Positions 1 through 9,789 of a stretch of DNA of 64,000 bases are shown piece after piece. Positions within the stretch are counted from its first letter, which is position 1. Each line of letters starts with the position of its first letter. The DNA is from Aquamicrobium sp. GTDB lineage: Bacteria; Pseudomonadota; Alphaproteobacteria; Rhizobiales; Rhizobiaceae. The DNA lies in assembly GCA_019739225.1 (NCBI GenBank), contig JAHHDT010000005.1, forward strand, positions 62,001-126,000. Direction: 5' to 3'. The position numbers and the translations under genes were made by a program. A model generated the notes under the pieces. It had not been told where the DNA came from. It did no database searches and saw nothing but the letters and a program-made list of their open reading frames with translations.

Positions 1-142
1 CCACGCGCCGGCGCAGATGGCGCTCGTCATGTACAAGCACAACGCTGTCGAACGGCGCCGTGCCGGTTGCCGCCTCGGCCGCGCGGACAAACGCAGCCGC
101 ACGCGGCAGCTTGGTGAAATCCTGGTTGATCTGCAGCTTCAC
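1..142 (-). CDS. ureE: Urease accessory protein UreE, 5' part only
   Basis: This is the N-terminal 47 codons of a gene that runs off the left edge. The frame begins at a GTG whose last two bases are the first two of the TGA of the upstream GST gene (GTGA overlap), which supports the start. The translation ends with VLVHDERHLRRR, which matches the DHDERHLRR-type segment at the start of UreE, the dimeric nickel metallochaperone that delivers Ni(II) to the UreDFG-urease apoenzyme complex in the cytoplasm. The His-rich C-terminus lies outside the window. It is the last visible gene of the minus-strand urease run, and ureF and ureG would be expected further out. The assignment rests on this short motif plus the urease context. 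Confidence 0.7.
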   Translation of the reverse strand, partial: MKLQINQDFTKLPRAAAFVRAAEAATGTAPFDSVVLVHDERHLRRRV

Positions 143-738
143 GCGGCCTCCTCGCGGGCTTTCGCGCGCGCCAGTGCGGGACGGGCAAGCACCCTGTCGA
201 AATAGGCATTGACCCGGTCCGAGGCCACGTCGAAGCGCGCGCTGCGTGCCCACTGCCCGCAATGGCCGAGAATCACGTCCGCAGCGGTGAAGCGGTCGCC
301 CATGGCGTATTCGTGCTCGCCGAGACGCAATTCCAGCGCTCGTATCTCGCGGGTGAATTCCGCTGTCGTCCAGGGGCCGACATCGACCCGCTCCTCCTCG
401 GCCAGCAGCATGCGGTGCTTGAGCTTGTTCCACAGCGGCGCCTCGAGTTCCGACTGGGCGAAGAAAAGCCAGGCGTTGAGGTGGGCGCGCTCGGCCGGCG
501 TCTGCGGCGCCATGCCTTTCTCGGGATGCTTTTCGGCGAGATAGGCGCAGATCGCCGCGGAATCCGTGACCACCACGTCGCCATCGATCAGCGCGGGCGC
601 CTTGCCCGAGGGATTGTAGCGGCGCATCTCGTCAGTGTGCTGCTTGACCTTGAGAATGCTGTAGGGCTGGCCGAGTTCCTCCAGCATCCAGGTGACCCGG
701 ATGAGGCGAGAACCCGGCGATCCGACGGCCTGATACAT
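139..738 (-). CDS. Glutathione S-transferase family protein
   Basis: A 199-residue cytosolic GST-fold protein. Residues 1-80 are a thioredoxin-like N-terminal domain with a start typical of bacterial GSTs (YQAVGSPGSRLIRV, then EELGQPY) and the glutathione-binding turn PSGKAPALIDGD followed by TDSAAICAYLAEKHP. The rest is the all-helical C-terminal domain with a GDRFTAADV segment. The ATG start has a GGAGG ribosome site upstream on the minus strand. It lies between the ABM gene and ureE and overlaps ureE by 3 bases, so it is co-transcribed with the urease genes. No role for a GST in urease maturation is established; the link is positional only. Substrate unknown. Confidence 0.85.
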   Translation of the reverse strand: MYQAVGSPGSRLIRVTWMLEELGQPYSILKVKQHTDEMRRYNPSGKAPALIDGDVVVTDSAAICAYLAEKHPEKGMAPQTPAERAHLNAWLFFAQSELEAPLWNKLKHRMLLAEEERVDVGPWTTAEFTREIRALELRLGEHEYAMGDRFTAADVILGHCGQWARSARFDVASDRVNAYFDRVLARPALARAKAREEAA

Positions 739-767
739 GCGTTGTCCTCCCTTGCGTTGCGAGCGCT

Positions 768-1064
768 TCAGAACTGCTCGATTCGCTCGGGATGCACAAT
801 CTCGATCCGGCGTTCGACGAGGTGCGGCGCGCTGGCATCGCGCCAGGCGAGGAGATGCGGCTGCTTCGAATGGGCGGTGAGGTCCTCGCGCGTCTCCCAC
901 TGCTCGATGAAGACCAGTTTCTCGGGGTCTGCGAGGCTTACGAACAACTCGTAGGAGATGCAGCCCTTCTCCTTGCGCGTTTCTGCCATGCAGGCTGCTG
1001 CGGGCTCGCGCAGAGCCTCCAGCGAACCGGGCTTGATGGTGAGCGTGGCGACGACGTAGATCAT
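768..1064 (-). CDS. Antibiotic biosynthesis monooxygenase (ABM/YgiN-like) domain protein
   Basis: A 98-residue single-domain protein of the dimeric alpha/beta-barrel ABM superfamily. It opens with a beta strand and the MIYVVATLTIKPGS pattern, has the central CISYELFVSLADP segment and FIEQWETREDL (the E-x-W motif typical of these monooxygenases), and then HSKQPHL. Family members include quinol monooxygenase YgiN and small cofactor-free oxygenases, but many have no known substrate. It lies 35 bases downstream of ureC and 29 bases upstream of the GST gene, in the same direction, so all three probably share a transcript. Its placement inside a urease operon is unexplained. The fold assignment is firm; the function is not. 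Confidence 0.8.
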   Translation of the reverse strand: MIYVVATLTIKPGSLEALREPAAACMAETRKEKGCISYELFVSLADPEKLVFIEQWETREDLTAHSKQPHLLAWRDASAPHLVERRIEIVHPERIEQF

Positions 1065-1099
1065 GGCTGGCAGCCTCCCTGTGCATTTCGGCGGGCACG

Positions 1100-2812
<1,713 letters not shown>

Positions 2813-3027
2813 GGGCTGTTTCCCTCGGATCAGTGTGCTGTCGGCGGAGCCGTAAAAGGTTTTTGGCGAAGGCGTCCGGCGGCTTGCACATTGCCGCCAC
2901 CAAATGACCCCGAAATGGTCGCTGCGTTCATGAAACTGGAGGCGGGCCCGCGCATTTCCCCGGTGGCTGCCTCGACGCGGCCGCTCCGAAAGAAGGGACA
3001 AACCCGAACGGAATGAAAGGTACGATC

Positions 3028-3483
3028 ATGAAACGCATTCTTGGCCTCACCACCGCCACTCTTCTGGGTGCTTCGGTTCTCGCCGCTCCGGCCCTTGCGG
3101 AAAGCAAGATGGACCTTTCCGGCGATGCCGGCGCGACTACGACGATGCCGGACGTCGATACCGGCACCACGGCTGCGATCGGTGGGAATTTCGAATCCGC
3201 GCTGACGGCGATCGGCGCCGGCTCGGCCAACGCACAGGCGATCGGCACGCTCAGCGAGGTCGACACCGTCAAGGTTGTCAGCGTCAGCGATCTGGAAGGT
3301 CACGATCAGGCCGCGCTCGACCAGGCCGTGAGCCAGAACAGCGACAGCGTGGATGAGCTGCGCACATCGATCGGCGCCAATGCGGCGCTCAGCGAGGAAC
3401 TTCGCAGCCAGGGCGTCGACACCTCGGCGGTGGTTGCGGCCCAGATTGAAGCGGACGGTCAGGTTACCGTCTACGTGATGTGA
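3028..3483 (+). CDS. Small exported protein, paralogue of the gene at 3670
   Basis: A 151-residue protein with a clear Sec signal peptide (MKRILGL, then a hydrophobic stretch ending AAPALA|ES, about 24 residues). The mature part is acidic and rich in Ala, Ser, Asp and Thr, with no Cys. I do not recognise a named family. Its second half aligns by eye with that of the next plus-strand gene: a hydrophobic-acidic segment VDTVKVVSVSDL against IDDVEIVFLPDL, then VDELRTSI against VAVLREAI, and a C-terminal strand QVTVYV against AVTIFV. The start at 3028 has AAAGG upstream; an in-frame ATG at 3013 is less well placed. It is divergent from ureC and encoded on the strand opposite to the urease genes. 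Predicted periplasmic or secreted. Confidence 0.75.
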   Translation: MKRILGLTTATLLGASVLAAPALAESKMDLSGDAGATTTMPDVDTGTTAAIGGNFESALTAIGAGSANAQAIGTLSEVDTVKVVSVSDLEGHDQAALDQAVSQNSDSVDELRTSIGANAALSEELRSQGVDTSAVVAAQIEADGQVTVYVM

Positions 3484-3500
3484 TTGTCGCTTACTTTCAT

Positions 3501-3532
3501 CGGCCGGCGCGAGCTCGATTTCGCGCCGGCCG
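3501..3532 (+). terminator. GC-rich hairpin after the exported-protein gene
   Basis: A perfect inverted repeat with 12-base arms (CGGCCGGCGCGA and its complement) and an 8-base loop, starting 18 bases after the stop codon at 3483. No run of T follows, so this is either a weak terminator or an RNA-stabilising 3' hairpin. Confidence 0.5.
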
Positions 3533-3669
3533 ACTGATGCGCGACGATCCGTCGGTTTCGCTGTGCCGACCGCTTGTGTAGGCTTGGCCTGAACCAAATG
3601 CGCCGGTCGCGCATTGATGAGTCTGGTTCGGGCGCGATCAGCCCGATCAAATGAAAGGGAGCCTGACTT

Positions 3670-4152
3670 TTGCCATTCACGATTGCCTCCGACAGGCCGA
3701 ACTGGCTTCATGCCGTATTCGCGACTGCCTTTCTCCTCGCATCTGCGCCCAATGTCGCACTGCTCGCACAGGGTCTGGATTCGGAGGAGGCCATCGACAC
3801 CATCGTCGGTTCTGATGTGAAGACGGGTGAAAGCAAGACGTCCGCCGATGAAGGGCGCATTCTGGCGGCGATCGAGAAGTCGACCGACAACGCCGCGGAC
3901 GTGCGCAAGCGGTTCTCCATCGATGATGTGGAGATCGTCTTCCTCCCGGATCTGGGCGAGGAAGAAACGGCAGTCGAAGCGAAGATGGAAGAGTACAAGG
4001 ACGACGTCGCCGTTCTGCGCGAAGCTATCCAGGGTAGCGCGATCTTCTACCATGCCATCGATTCGCGTTCTGTCCTGCTCACCGACGTCATCGCCCTCGA
4101 ATTTCACGACCAGAACGCCGTGACGATCTTCGTCGCGGGCGGCGAGCCCTGA
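3670..4152 (+). CDS. Small exported protein, paralogue of the gene at 3028
   Basis: A 160-residue protein starting at a TTG codon with a good ribosome site, AAAGGGAG, 8 bases upstream. An ATG at 3651 is out of frame. The N-terminus has a hydrophobic stretch (LHAVFATAFLLASAPNVALLA) consistent with a signal peptide or anchor. The mature part is acidic. It shares a similar C-terminal layout with the upstream gene, so the pair probably arose by duplication. No known domain recognised. It ends 32 bases before the 3' end of the convergent ureB. The tandem pair forms a plus-strand island inside the minus-strand urease locus. Confidence 0.65.
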   Translation: MPFTIASDRPNWLHAVFATAFLLASAPNVALLAQGLDSEEAIDTIVGSDVKTGESKTSADEGRILAAIEKSTDNAADVRKRFSIDDVEIVFLPDLGEEETAVEAKMEEYKDDVAVLREAIQGSAIFYHAIDSRSVLLTDVIALEFHDQNAVTIFVAGGEP

Positions 4153-4184
4153 TAATACGAAGGCAGGGCTGGCCGCCTGTCCGC

Positions 4185-4490
4185 TCATAGCGGGCCCATT
4201 ACCTGCTGCCTGAACCCATAGACCTGGCGTCGGCCGCCGAGCGGCACGAGGGTGACGTCGCGCTCCTGCCCGGGTTCGAAACGAACGGCCGTGCCGGAGG
4301 CAATGTCGAGACGCATTCCGCGTGCCTTTTCCCGATCGAAGCGCAACCCCTCATTCGTCTCGAAGAAGTGGTAGTGGCTGCCGACCTGGATCGGCCGATC
4401 GCCGCTGTTTGCAACCTTGATCGTCACCGTCGGCTGGCCGGCGTTGAGTTCGATCTCGCCCCCTGCGGTGATTATCTCGCCCGGTATCAT
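4185..4490 (-). CDS. ureB: Urease subunit beta
   Basis: A 101-residue urease beta subunit, the normal bacterial length. It starts [16 protein letters not shown] and has the conserved [14 protein letters not shown] block followed by [15 protein letters not shown] and [17 protein letters not shown]. It is a structural subunit of the (UreABC)3 urease complex and does not carry nickel ligands itself. It lies 11 bases downstream of hupE/ureJ on the same strand and has a GGAGG-type ribosome site. It is followed by the opposite-strand exported-protein genes rather than directly by ureC. Confidence 0.97.
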   Translation of the reverse strand: MIPGEIITAGGEIELNAGQPTVTIKVANSGDRPIQVGSHYHFFETNEGLRFDREKARGMRLDIASGTAVRFEPGQERDVTLVPLGGRRQVYGFRQQVMGPL

Positions 4491-4501
4491 TGACGCCTCC
4501 C

Positions 4502-5098
4502 TCAGCCGCCGATGGCCAGCCAGACACCGCCCAGCGCCGTCAAAGCGCCAGCGATACGCGTGACCGTGCGGCCGGCATCGCCGCCGAAGAGCCTGCCGAC
4601 GAATAGACCCGCGGCCACACCCGCAGCGTGAAGCAATCCCGTGGCGATGGCAAAGCCGGCAGCATAGGCATAGGCGCCCGCCTCGCCGATCTCCCCGCCA
4701 TGGGCGTGCCCGTGGAAGAATGCGAAGAAGCCGACCATGGCCATCGCCGCCCCGGTTGGCACGTTGAGCGCGATCGCTGCAAGCAGCCCGATGACGACCA
4801 CCGAGGCGAGAATTGCCGGCTCCACGAATGGCAGCGGCGCGCCGGCCATCGCGGCGACAAAGCCGGCGAGCATGGTTCCTACGAAGGCAAGCGGGATCAG
4901 CCATAGGGCTCGGCCGGAAAGCAGTGCTGCCCACAAGCCGACCGCGACCATGGCAAGGACGTGGTCGGTGCCGAACAGCGGGTGCGAGAAGCCGGCCATG
5001 AAAGAGCCGTGCTCCATGGGGTCGAGGTGGGCGAGAGCCGGACTTGCGCTCGCGATGAAGGCGAATGCCGCAAGCGATGCGATCCTGGTTCTGGTCAT
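4502..5098 (-). CDS. hupE: HupE/UreJ family nickel-associated membrane protein
   Basis: A 198-residue membrane protein of the HupE/UreJ family, thought to mediate nickel uptake for hydrogenase or urease. An N-terminal signal sequence ends SASPALA, followed directly by the family motif [23 protein letters not shown] (His and Asp residues proposed to bind metal), then about six hydrophobic helices. The second histidine-rich motif [13 protein letters not shown] is in the middle. The start ATG overlaps the TGA of the upstream DUF1272 gene (ATGA), indicating translational coupling. Its place between ureA and ureB supports a role in supplying nickel to urease; the symbol ureJ would be equally valid. 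Confidence 0.9.
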   Translation of the reverse strand: MTRTRIASLAAFAFIASASPALAHLDPMEHGSFMAGFSHPLFGTDHVLAMVAVGLWAALLSGRALWLIPLAFVGTMLAGFVAAMAGAPLPFVEPAILASVVVIGLLAAIALNVPTGAAMAMVGFFAFFHGHAHGGEIGEAGAYAYAAGFAIATGLLHAAGVAAGLFVGRLFGGDAGRTVTRIAGALTALGGVWLAIGG

Positions 5099-5391
5099 GG
5101 AGTGTTCCCCTGGTTTGTATCTCGATGAAACCTCGTCATGCGGCTTCCTTCGGCGCGCAGCCATCCGCCTTGAGCACGCGCTGCCGTCGATGCAGGGAAG
5201 CGTGAAAGCTTGTCGGCGGGCCGGATCGGGTGGCGAACGAGTTCGCCCCCGCAATTCGGGCAGACGCCGCCGAGCACGTCGGAGGCGCAGCTTGCGCAGA
5301 AGGTGCATTCGAAGGTGCAGATCACGGCGTCGCGTGTCTCGGGTGGCAGGTCGCGGTCGCAACATTCGCAGTTGGGGCGTAGTTCAAGCAT
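5095..5391 (-). CDS. DUF1272 zinc-ribbon-like protein
   Basis: A 98-residue protein whose first 55 residues match DUF1272. It has four paired cysteine motifs: CECC near residue 9, [11 protein letters not shown] in the middle, and CPNCGGEL at about residue 45. This spacing suggests one or two structural zinc (or other metal) sites. The C-terminal 40 residues are basic and less conserved. Its stop overlaps the hupE start by 4 bases and it starts just downstream of ureA. DUF1272 proteins have no assigned function. A cysteine-rich metal-binding protein between ureA and a nickel permease invites the idea of metal handling, which is inference only. Confidence 0.85.
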   Translation of the reverse strand: MLELRPNCECCDRDLPPETRDAVICTFECTFCASCASDVLGGVCPNCGGELVRHPIRPADKLSRFPASTAARAQGGWLRAEGSRMTRFHRDTNQGNTP

Positions 5392-5400
5392 CGCGAACTC

Positions 5401-5703
5401 CTAGCGGATCGGTTCGTGCACGGTGACGAGCTTGGTGCCGTCAGGAAAGGTCGCTTCCACCTGCACGTCGTGGATCATCTCGGCCACGCCCTCCATGACC
5501 TGTTCCCGCGTCACGACATGCGCGCCGGCCTCCATAAGGTCGGCAACGGTGCGGCCGTCACGGGCGCCTTCGACGACGAAATCGGTAATCAGGGCGATCG
5601 CTTCGGGATGGTTGAGCTTGACTCCGCGCTCCAGCCGCCTGCGGGCCACAATGGCGGCCATGGAAATCAGCAGCTTGTCTTTTTCACGCGGCGTCAGGTT
5701 CAT
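5401..5703 (-). CDS. ureA: Urease subunit gamma
   Basis: A 100-residue urease gamma subunit of standard length, beginning [23 protein letters not shown] and ending in the [20 protein letters not shown] block that defines the family. It is a small structural subunit of the UreABC trimer of trimers. It follows ureD by 13 bases on the minus strand and is the first structural gene of the operon. It is not fused to ureB, as is usual in alphaproteobacteria. Confidence 0.98.
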   Translation of the reverse strand: MNLTPREKDKLLISMAAIVARRRLERGVKLNHPEAIALITDFVVEGARDGRTVADLMEAGAHVVTREQVMEGVAEMIHDVQVEATFPDGTKLVTVHEPIR

Positions 5704-5716
5704 CGTTCTCCACCCT

Positions 5717-6556
5717 TTAAAGTGACCAGGTTTTAGGCAGGCCTGCCTGTCCGTTGAGCATCGCGACAAGCGGAACCAGCCGCTCGCGCAGGGCGTAGCC
5801 GTCGGTTGCAACCAGCCTCGCAAGAAGCTTGCCAGTCGAACCGACCTGCCATGCCGACGCGCCGCCGGCACCGTCGACGATGGTCCGCACCGCGTCGAGA
5901 TGGGCGGCAGCCGTAGAGCTTACGAGTAGAACGGTGGCGCAGGCTCCAGCGCCGCCAAGCCCTGCCTTCCGGCCGATTGTGGACGCGACATCCGGCCCGA
6001 CCACGAAGTCTTCGGCGTGAACCAGTCGATCTCCGCAGCGCACGCGCCAGCGGTCGCGGAAGATCGCCGTCCGAACGGTTTCGCCCATCGCCCGCCGCCC
6101 GAAGATGGTCGCCTCGACGAGCAATGCCTCGGCATCCTCGGCAAGGGTCACATCGAGCGTGCGACGGAAAGCGGAGCGGTCGTAAACGATCGTCTCCTGA
6201 GGCAGCCAAGCGACCCGCGCGCCCGATCTGCCCACGACTTTGCAGGTAACTTCGGCATGCCCCGCCGTGGTCCGGTAAACCTTTTCGCAGGCCTGGGTGG
6301 TGACGGTGACGGCCGTATCTTCGCCGGCTTCTATGTCCCATGCGAGCCGATCGCCGCCGGTCAGGCCGCCGGCAGTGTTGATCAGGATCGCTTCCAGTGG
6401 GCCGTCCCCGCGCGCAGGCAGCCGGATTTTGGCGGCGCCTTCCTGATAGAGCCTTTCCAGGCGGGTGGTACCGTCGCGCCGTCGCGCCGACAATCCACCG
6501 CTTGCCGATACGCGTTGCAGCTTGGCCTGCTCGAGGCGGGGTTGCAGTTGGTTCAT
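5717..6556 (-). CDS. ureD: Urease accessory protein UreD
   Basis: A 279-residue UreD (UreH), the scaffold accessory protein that binds urease apoprotein and recruits UreF and UreG during GTP-dependent nickel insertion. Family hallmarks are visible: [12 protein letters not shown] at about residues 60-71, the [10 protein letters not shown] segment, [14 protein letters not shown], and the FGRRAMGE block. It is the first gene of the minus-strand urease run, and its start is 189 bases from the divergent acyl carrier protein gene, so the urease promoter should be in 6557-6745. Confidence 0.96.
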   Translation of the reverse strand: MNQLQPRLEQAKLQRVSASGGLSARRRDGTTRLERLYQEGAAKIRLPARGDGPLEAILINTAGGLTGGDRLAWDIEAGEDTAVTVTTQACEKVYRTTAGHAEVTCKVVGRSGARVAWLPQETIVYDRSAFRRTLDVTLAEDAEALLVEATIFGRRAMGETVRTAIFRDRWRVRCGDRLVHAEDFVVGPDVASTIGRKAGLGGAGACATVLLVSSTAAAHLDAVRTIVDGAGGASAWQVGSTGKLLARLVATDGYALRERLVPLVAMLNGQAGLPKTWSL

Positions 6557-6639
6557 CCGATGCGGGCTCCTTGCCGCAAAATGAAAGCAACGCTCGTGCC
6601 ATTCGCGCCGCTGCCGCGCATTGTCGCCAGGGACACTTG

Positions 6640-6668
6640 TTGCGCAAGGGCGAATGGGTTCTTATAGA
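6640..6668 (+). promoter_or_regulatory. Candidate sigma-70 promoter for the acp-ketosynthase pair
   Basis: TTGCGC and TATAGA are separated by exactly 17 bases, a good housekeeping spacing. It would start transcription near 6675, about 70 bases before the acyl carrier protein ATG. It is in the divergent region shared with ureD. Pattern match only. Confidence 0.4.
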
Positions 6669-6745
6669 GGTCACAGGTGCGTGGAGAGGCGCATGCAAGG
6701 AGTTTTGCCCCGTTTGCGGGCGCAGTCTGGTTTGGGGGTAGCGGA

Positions 6746-7000
6746 ATGAGTGACGAACTGGCGGCGACAATCATCGAAAAGATCAAGGCGCACGCCAGCC
6801 CTGATGCAGGCGAGGTCACGCTGGCCACGGACCTGACGGAACTCGGCATCCATTCGCTGGAACTGACCGAGATCATATTCGACCTCGAGGATGAGTTCGG
6901 CATCGAGATCGAAATGAGCACGGTCGATGCCTGGTCCAATCTCTCGAATGTTGGCGATATCGTCGAAGCCGTGCGCGGCCTGATCCAGCAAAAATCCTGA
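6746..7000 (+). CDS. Acyl carrier protein (NodF-like)
   Basis: An 84-residue acyl carrier protein. The phosphopantetheine attachment site is Ser37 in [10 protein letters not shown], where the usual D-S-L has become H-S-L. It is followed by the acidic helix [14 protein letters not shown], as in ACPs. The start used (MSDELAAT) is preceded by a weak GGG-type site; an in-frame start further upstream would add a non-conserved extension. It is immediately followed, with a 1-base gap, by a ketosynthase, the same arrangement as the rhizobial nodF-nodE pair. It carries acyl chains on the cytosolic side for a dedicated fatty-acid or acyl product that cannot be named from these two genes. Confidence 0.9.
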   Translation: MSDELAATIIEKIKAHASPDAGEVTLATDLTELGIHSLELTEIIFDLEDEFGIEIEMSTVDAWSNLSNVGDIVEAVRGLIQQKS

Positions 7001-7001
7001 C

Positions 7002-8219
7002 ATGGCCAGACCGCGGATCGTCATTACCGGCCTGGGCGGCGTCTGCGCGCTCGGCACCGACGTAGCGGCGATTTGGGACGCCATGCGTGTCGGCCGCTCG
7101 GGCATCGGTCCGCTGACGACGGTTCCGCTGCATGATCTCAAGGTGAATACGGGCGCCGAGATAAAGACGTTGCCAGAGCACGGCATCGAGCATCGCCGGC
7201 TCGTCACCATGGACCGGTTCAGCCTGCTTGCGGTGATCGCCGCGCGTGAGGCCGCCGCACAGGCGGGCCTTGGCATCGACGAGAACAACACCCGACGCGT
7301 TGGTGCCGTCATTGGCGCGGGCGTTGCCGGCTGGGAAACCATCGAAGACAATTATCGGGGCATCCTGCTGGATGGCCGGCCGCGCGCCAACATATTCTCC
7401 GTGCCGCGCGCCATGACCGGCGCACCCGCTGGTCAGGTCAGCATGGATCTCGGGCTGCGCGGGCCTGTCTACGGCGTGAGTTCCGCATGTTCCACTGCCA
7501 ATCACTCGATCAGCAGTGCCGTCGACCAGCTTTTGCTCGGCCGAGCCGATGTGATGCTGGCAGGCGGCACTGAAGCGCCGCTGGTCTGGGGCATCCTCAA
7601 GGGTTGGGAGGCGTTGCGGGTTCTTGCCAAGGAGACATGCAGGCCGTTTTCCGCCGATCGCGAAGGTCTGGTTATCGGCGAGGGCGCCGGCGTCGTCGTT
7701 CTGGAGACGCTCGACCACGCGCTGGCGCGTGGCGCGACCATCCTTGCAGAATATGCGGGTGCGGGCATGTCGGCCGACGCCACCGATATCGTCGCCCCCA
7801 CTGTCGACGGGCCGACGAACGCGATCCGCAACTGCCTGGAAGATGCCGGGCTCGCGCCCGAAGACGTCGATTATGTCAATGCGCACGGTACCGGCACGAA
7901 GGCCAACGACCAGATAGAAACGCAGGCGATCCGTGGTGCCTTTGGGGCGGCGGCGGATCGGCTATCGGTCTCGTCCACCAAGTCCATGCATGGCCATTGC
8001 CTCGGTGCGACGGCCGCGATCGAACTGATCGCATGCGTCAAGGCGATCACCGACGGGGTCGTGCCGCCGACTGCAAATTATCGTGAAGCCGATCCGGCCT
8101 GCGACCTCGATGTGACGCCCAACGCGGCGCGGCAACGCGAGATACGCGCCGCAATCAGCAATTCTTTCGCGTTTGGAGGCACCAACGCGACTGTTGCCGT
8201 AAAGGCATACCGTCCCTGA
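7002..8219 (+). CDS. Beta-ketoacyl-ACP synthase, FabF/NodE type
   Basis: A 405-residue elongating ketosynthase. The catalytic set is complete: Cys163 in SSACSTAN, His295 in NAHGTGT, Lys327 in STKSMHG, and His332 in GHCLGA. It condenses malonyl-ACP with an acyl-ACP. The C-terminal NSFAFGGTN loop is also present. It sits 1 base after the acyl carrier protein gene and should act with it. The FabF/FabB housekeeping enzymes usually sit in the fab cluster, so this copy is probably specialised, like NodE, but there are no other nodulation or polyketide genes next to it. The downstream GST gene starts about 115 bases later. Confidence 0.93.
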   Translation: MARPRIVITGLGGVCALGTDVAAIWDAMRVGRSGIGPLTTVPLHDLKVNTGAEIKTLPEHGIEHRRLVTMDRFSLLAVIAAREAAAQAGLGIDENNTRRVGAVIGAGVAGWETIEDNYRGILLDGRPRANIFSVPRAMTGAPAGQVSMDLGLRGPVYGVSSACSTANHSISSAVDQLLLGRADVMLAGGTEAPLVWGILKGWEALRVLAKETCRPFSADREGLVIGEGAGVVVLETLDHALARGATILAEYAGAGMSADATDIVAPTVDGPTNAIRNCLEDAGLAPEDVDYVNAHGTGTKANDQIETQAIRGAFGAAADRLSVSSTKSMHGHCLGATAAIELIACVKAITDGVVPPTANYREADPACDLDVTPNAARQREIRAAISNSFAFGGTNATVAVKAYRP

Positions 8220-8334
8220 AACAGTGTCAGGAAGCCGGTCCCGGTTGCCTTGTATCGGCAAGCCGGCTCGCTATCTAAAACCGGTTATCCTCTCCCGCCG
8301 CGTTCTGTGGCACCACCGTAACAGGGACGTTCCC

Positions 8335-9039
8335 ATGACCGATCTTTCCGGCTTCCAGGTCGCCACGCGTTGGCCGGCCCGGGACATAGACAGGCTGCAG
8401 CTCTATTCCTTCCCCACGCCCAACGGCGTGAAAATCTCGATAGCGCTGGAGGAACTGGGCCTGCCCTATGAGGCTCACCTGATCGACATCACCAAGAACG
8501 AGACCTGGACGGACCACTTCCTGTCCCTCAACCCCAACGGCAAGATCCCGGCAATCGTCGATCCGGATGGGCCTGGTGGTAAGCCACTGGCCCTGTTCGA
8601 GTCCGGGGCAATCCTTCTTTATCTCGCCGAGAAGGCCGACAGGCTGATTCCGGCGGATTCGGCAGCCCGCTACGAGACGATCCAGTGGGTCTTCTTCCAG
8701 ATGGCGGGTGTGGGACCGATGTTCGGCCAGCTCGGCTTCTTCTACAAGTTTGCCGGCAAGGAGATCGAGGACAAGCGGCCGCTCGAGCGCTACGTCAACG
8801 AATCGAAGCGCCTGATGGGTGTGCTGGAGGCGCGATTGAAGGGTCGCGAGTGGCTCATGGGGGAAGAATACACCGTTGCCGACATAGCGACCTTCCCATG
8901 GGTGCGCACGCTGCGCGACTTCTATGAGGCTGACGAAATTATCGGGTTCAACGACTTCCCCGAAACGATCGCGTGGCTGGATCGATGCCTGGCGCGACCG
9001 GCAAGCCAGAAGGGCCTCACCATACCCGCGCGGGGGTAG
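8335..9039 (+). CDS. Glutathione S-transferase, YghU/YfcG (disulfide-bond oxidoreductase) type
   Basis: A 234-residue GST. The N-terminal domain has the TPNGVKISIALEELGLPYEAHLID sequence and the NPNGKIPAIVDPDGPGG insertion typical of the nu-class YfcG/YghU group, in which a Thr and Asn near the start (here in FPTPNG) contact glutathione. These enzymes reduce disulfides with two glutathiones and have poor transferase activity. The C-terminal domain has the QWVFFQMAGVGPMFGQ helix shared with that group. The ATG has AGGGA upstream. Cytoplasmic, monocistronic or with the lysE-type gene 68 bases later. Confidence 0.88.
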   Translation: MTDLSGFQVATRWPARDIDRLQLYSFPTPNGVKISIALEELGLPYEAHLIDITKNETWTDHFLSLNPNGKIPAIVDPDGPGGKPLALFESGAILLYLAEKADRLIPADSAARYETIQWVFFQMAGVGPMFGQLGFFYKFAGKEIEDKRPLERYVNESKRLMGVLEARLKGREWLMGEEYTVADIATFPWVRTLRDFYEADEIIGFNDFPETIAWLDRCLARPASQKGLTIPARG

Positions 9040-9107
9040 GCGACACGCTTCCAAAGAGGCCCGCGTCATGCGATAGGGAAGCCGCAATTCTCGGAGGCTT
9101 CCCAGAC

Positions 9108-9725
9108 ATGACCCTCGCAGGCTTCGTCACCTATGCTGGCGCGCTCGCCATAGCTGCCGCGATTCCCGGTCCCGGCGTCGTTGCCCTCGTCGCGCGGGCC
9201 CTCGGCTCCGGTTTCCGCTCGGCCATCTTCATGGCGTTCGGGCTGGTTCTTGGCGATCTGGTCTATCTGACGGCGGTGGTTCTGGGTCTCGCTCTCGTCG
9301 CCCAGACTTTCGGGACCGCCTTTCTGGTCATCAAGTGGGCTGGCGTTGCCTATCTCGCCTGGATGGCCTGGAACTTCTGGCGCACCGGCATCACCGCCGA
9401 AAAGGTCGATGCCGATCGCGCGCGCGGCGGCATCTGGACCAGCGTGCTGAGCGGGCTGCTGGTCACGCTCGGCAATCCGAAGGTGATGGTGTTCTATCTG
9501 GCGATCACGCCGACCATCATCGACATCGCTTCGATCACCCCGTCCGACTATGGCGTACTTATCGCAATCACCGCCATGGTTCTGCTCGTGGTCCTGATGC
9601 CTTACCTGGCGCTGGCTGCCAAGGCACGCTGGTTCCTGGCGACACCGCGCGCGCTCAAGGCGCTTAACCGCACGGCGGCAACCTTCATGGCTGGCGCCGC
9701 CGCGGCGATCGCTACGCGGTCGTAG
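9108..9725 (+). CDS. LysE/RhtB family amino-acid exporter
   Basis: A 205-residue inner-membrane protein with about six hydrophobic helices. It has the family N-terminal signature AAAIPGPGVVALVARALGSGFRS (the PGP motif after helix 1) and the conserved LGNPKVMVFYLA segment in the middle. LysE/RhtB proteins export amino acids or related metabolites by proton exchange; the substrate cannot be read from sequence. The start is chosen for the GGAGG at 9092-9096; a longer upstream frame would run back into the GST gene. Confidence 0.88.
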   Translation: MTLAGFVTYAGALAIAAAIPGPGVVALVARALGSGFRSAIFMAFGLVLGDLVYLTAVVLGLALVAQTFGTAFLVIKWAGVAYLAWMAWNFWRTGITAEKVDADRARGGIWTSVLSGLLVTLGNPKVMVFYLAITPTIIDIASITPSDYGVLIAITAMVLLVVLMPYLALAAKARWFLATPRALKALNRTAATFMAGAAAAIATRS

Positions 9726-9789
9726 TTGCATCGACGAGCGCGCGGCTTCTAGTATGAGGCCACGCAATGGGCAGCATCTCGGGAGGACC

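Noticed and set aside
6746-8219. Nodulation genes nodF and nodE
   Set aside because: The order is similar but no nodABC, nodD or nod box is seen, and the pair follows a urease locus; I call them NodF/NodE-like only.
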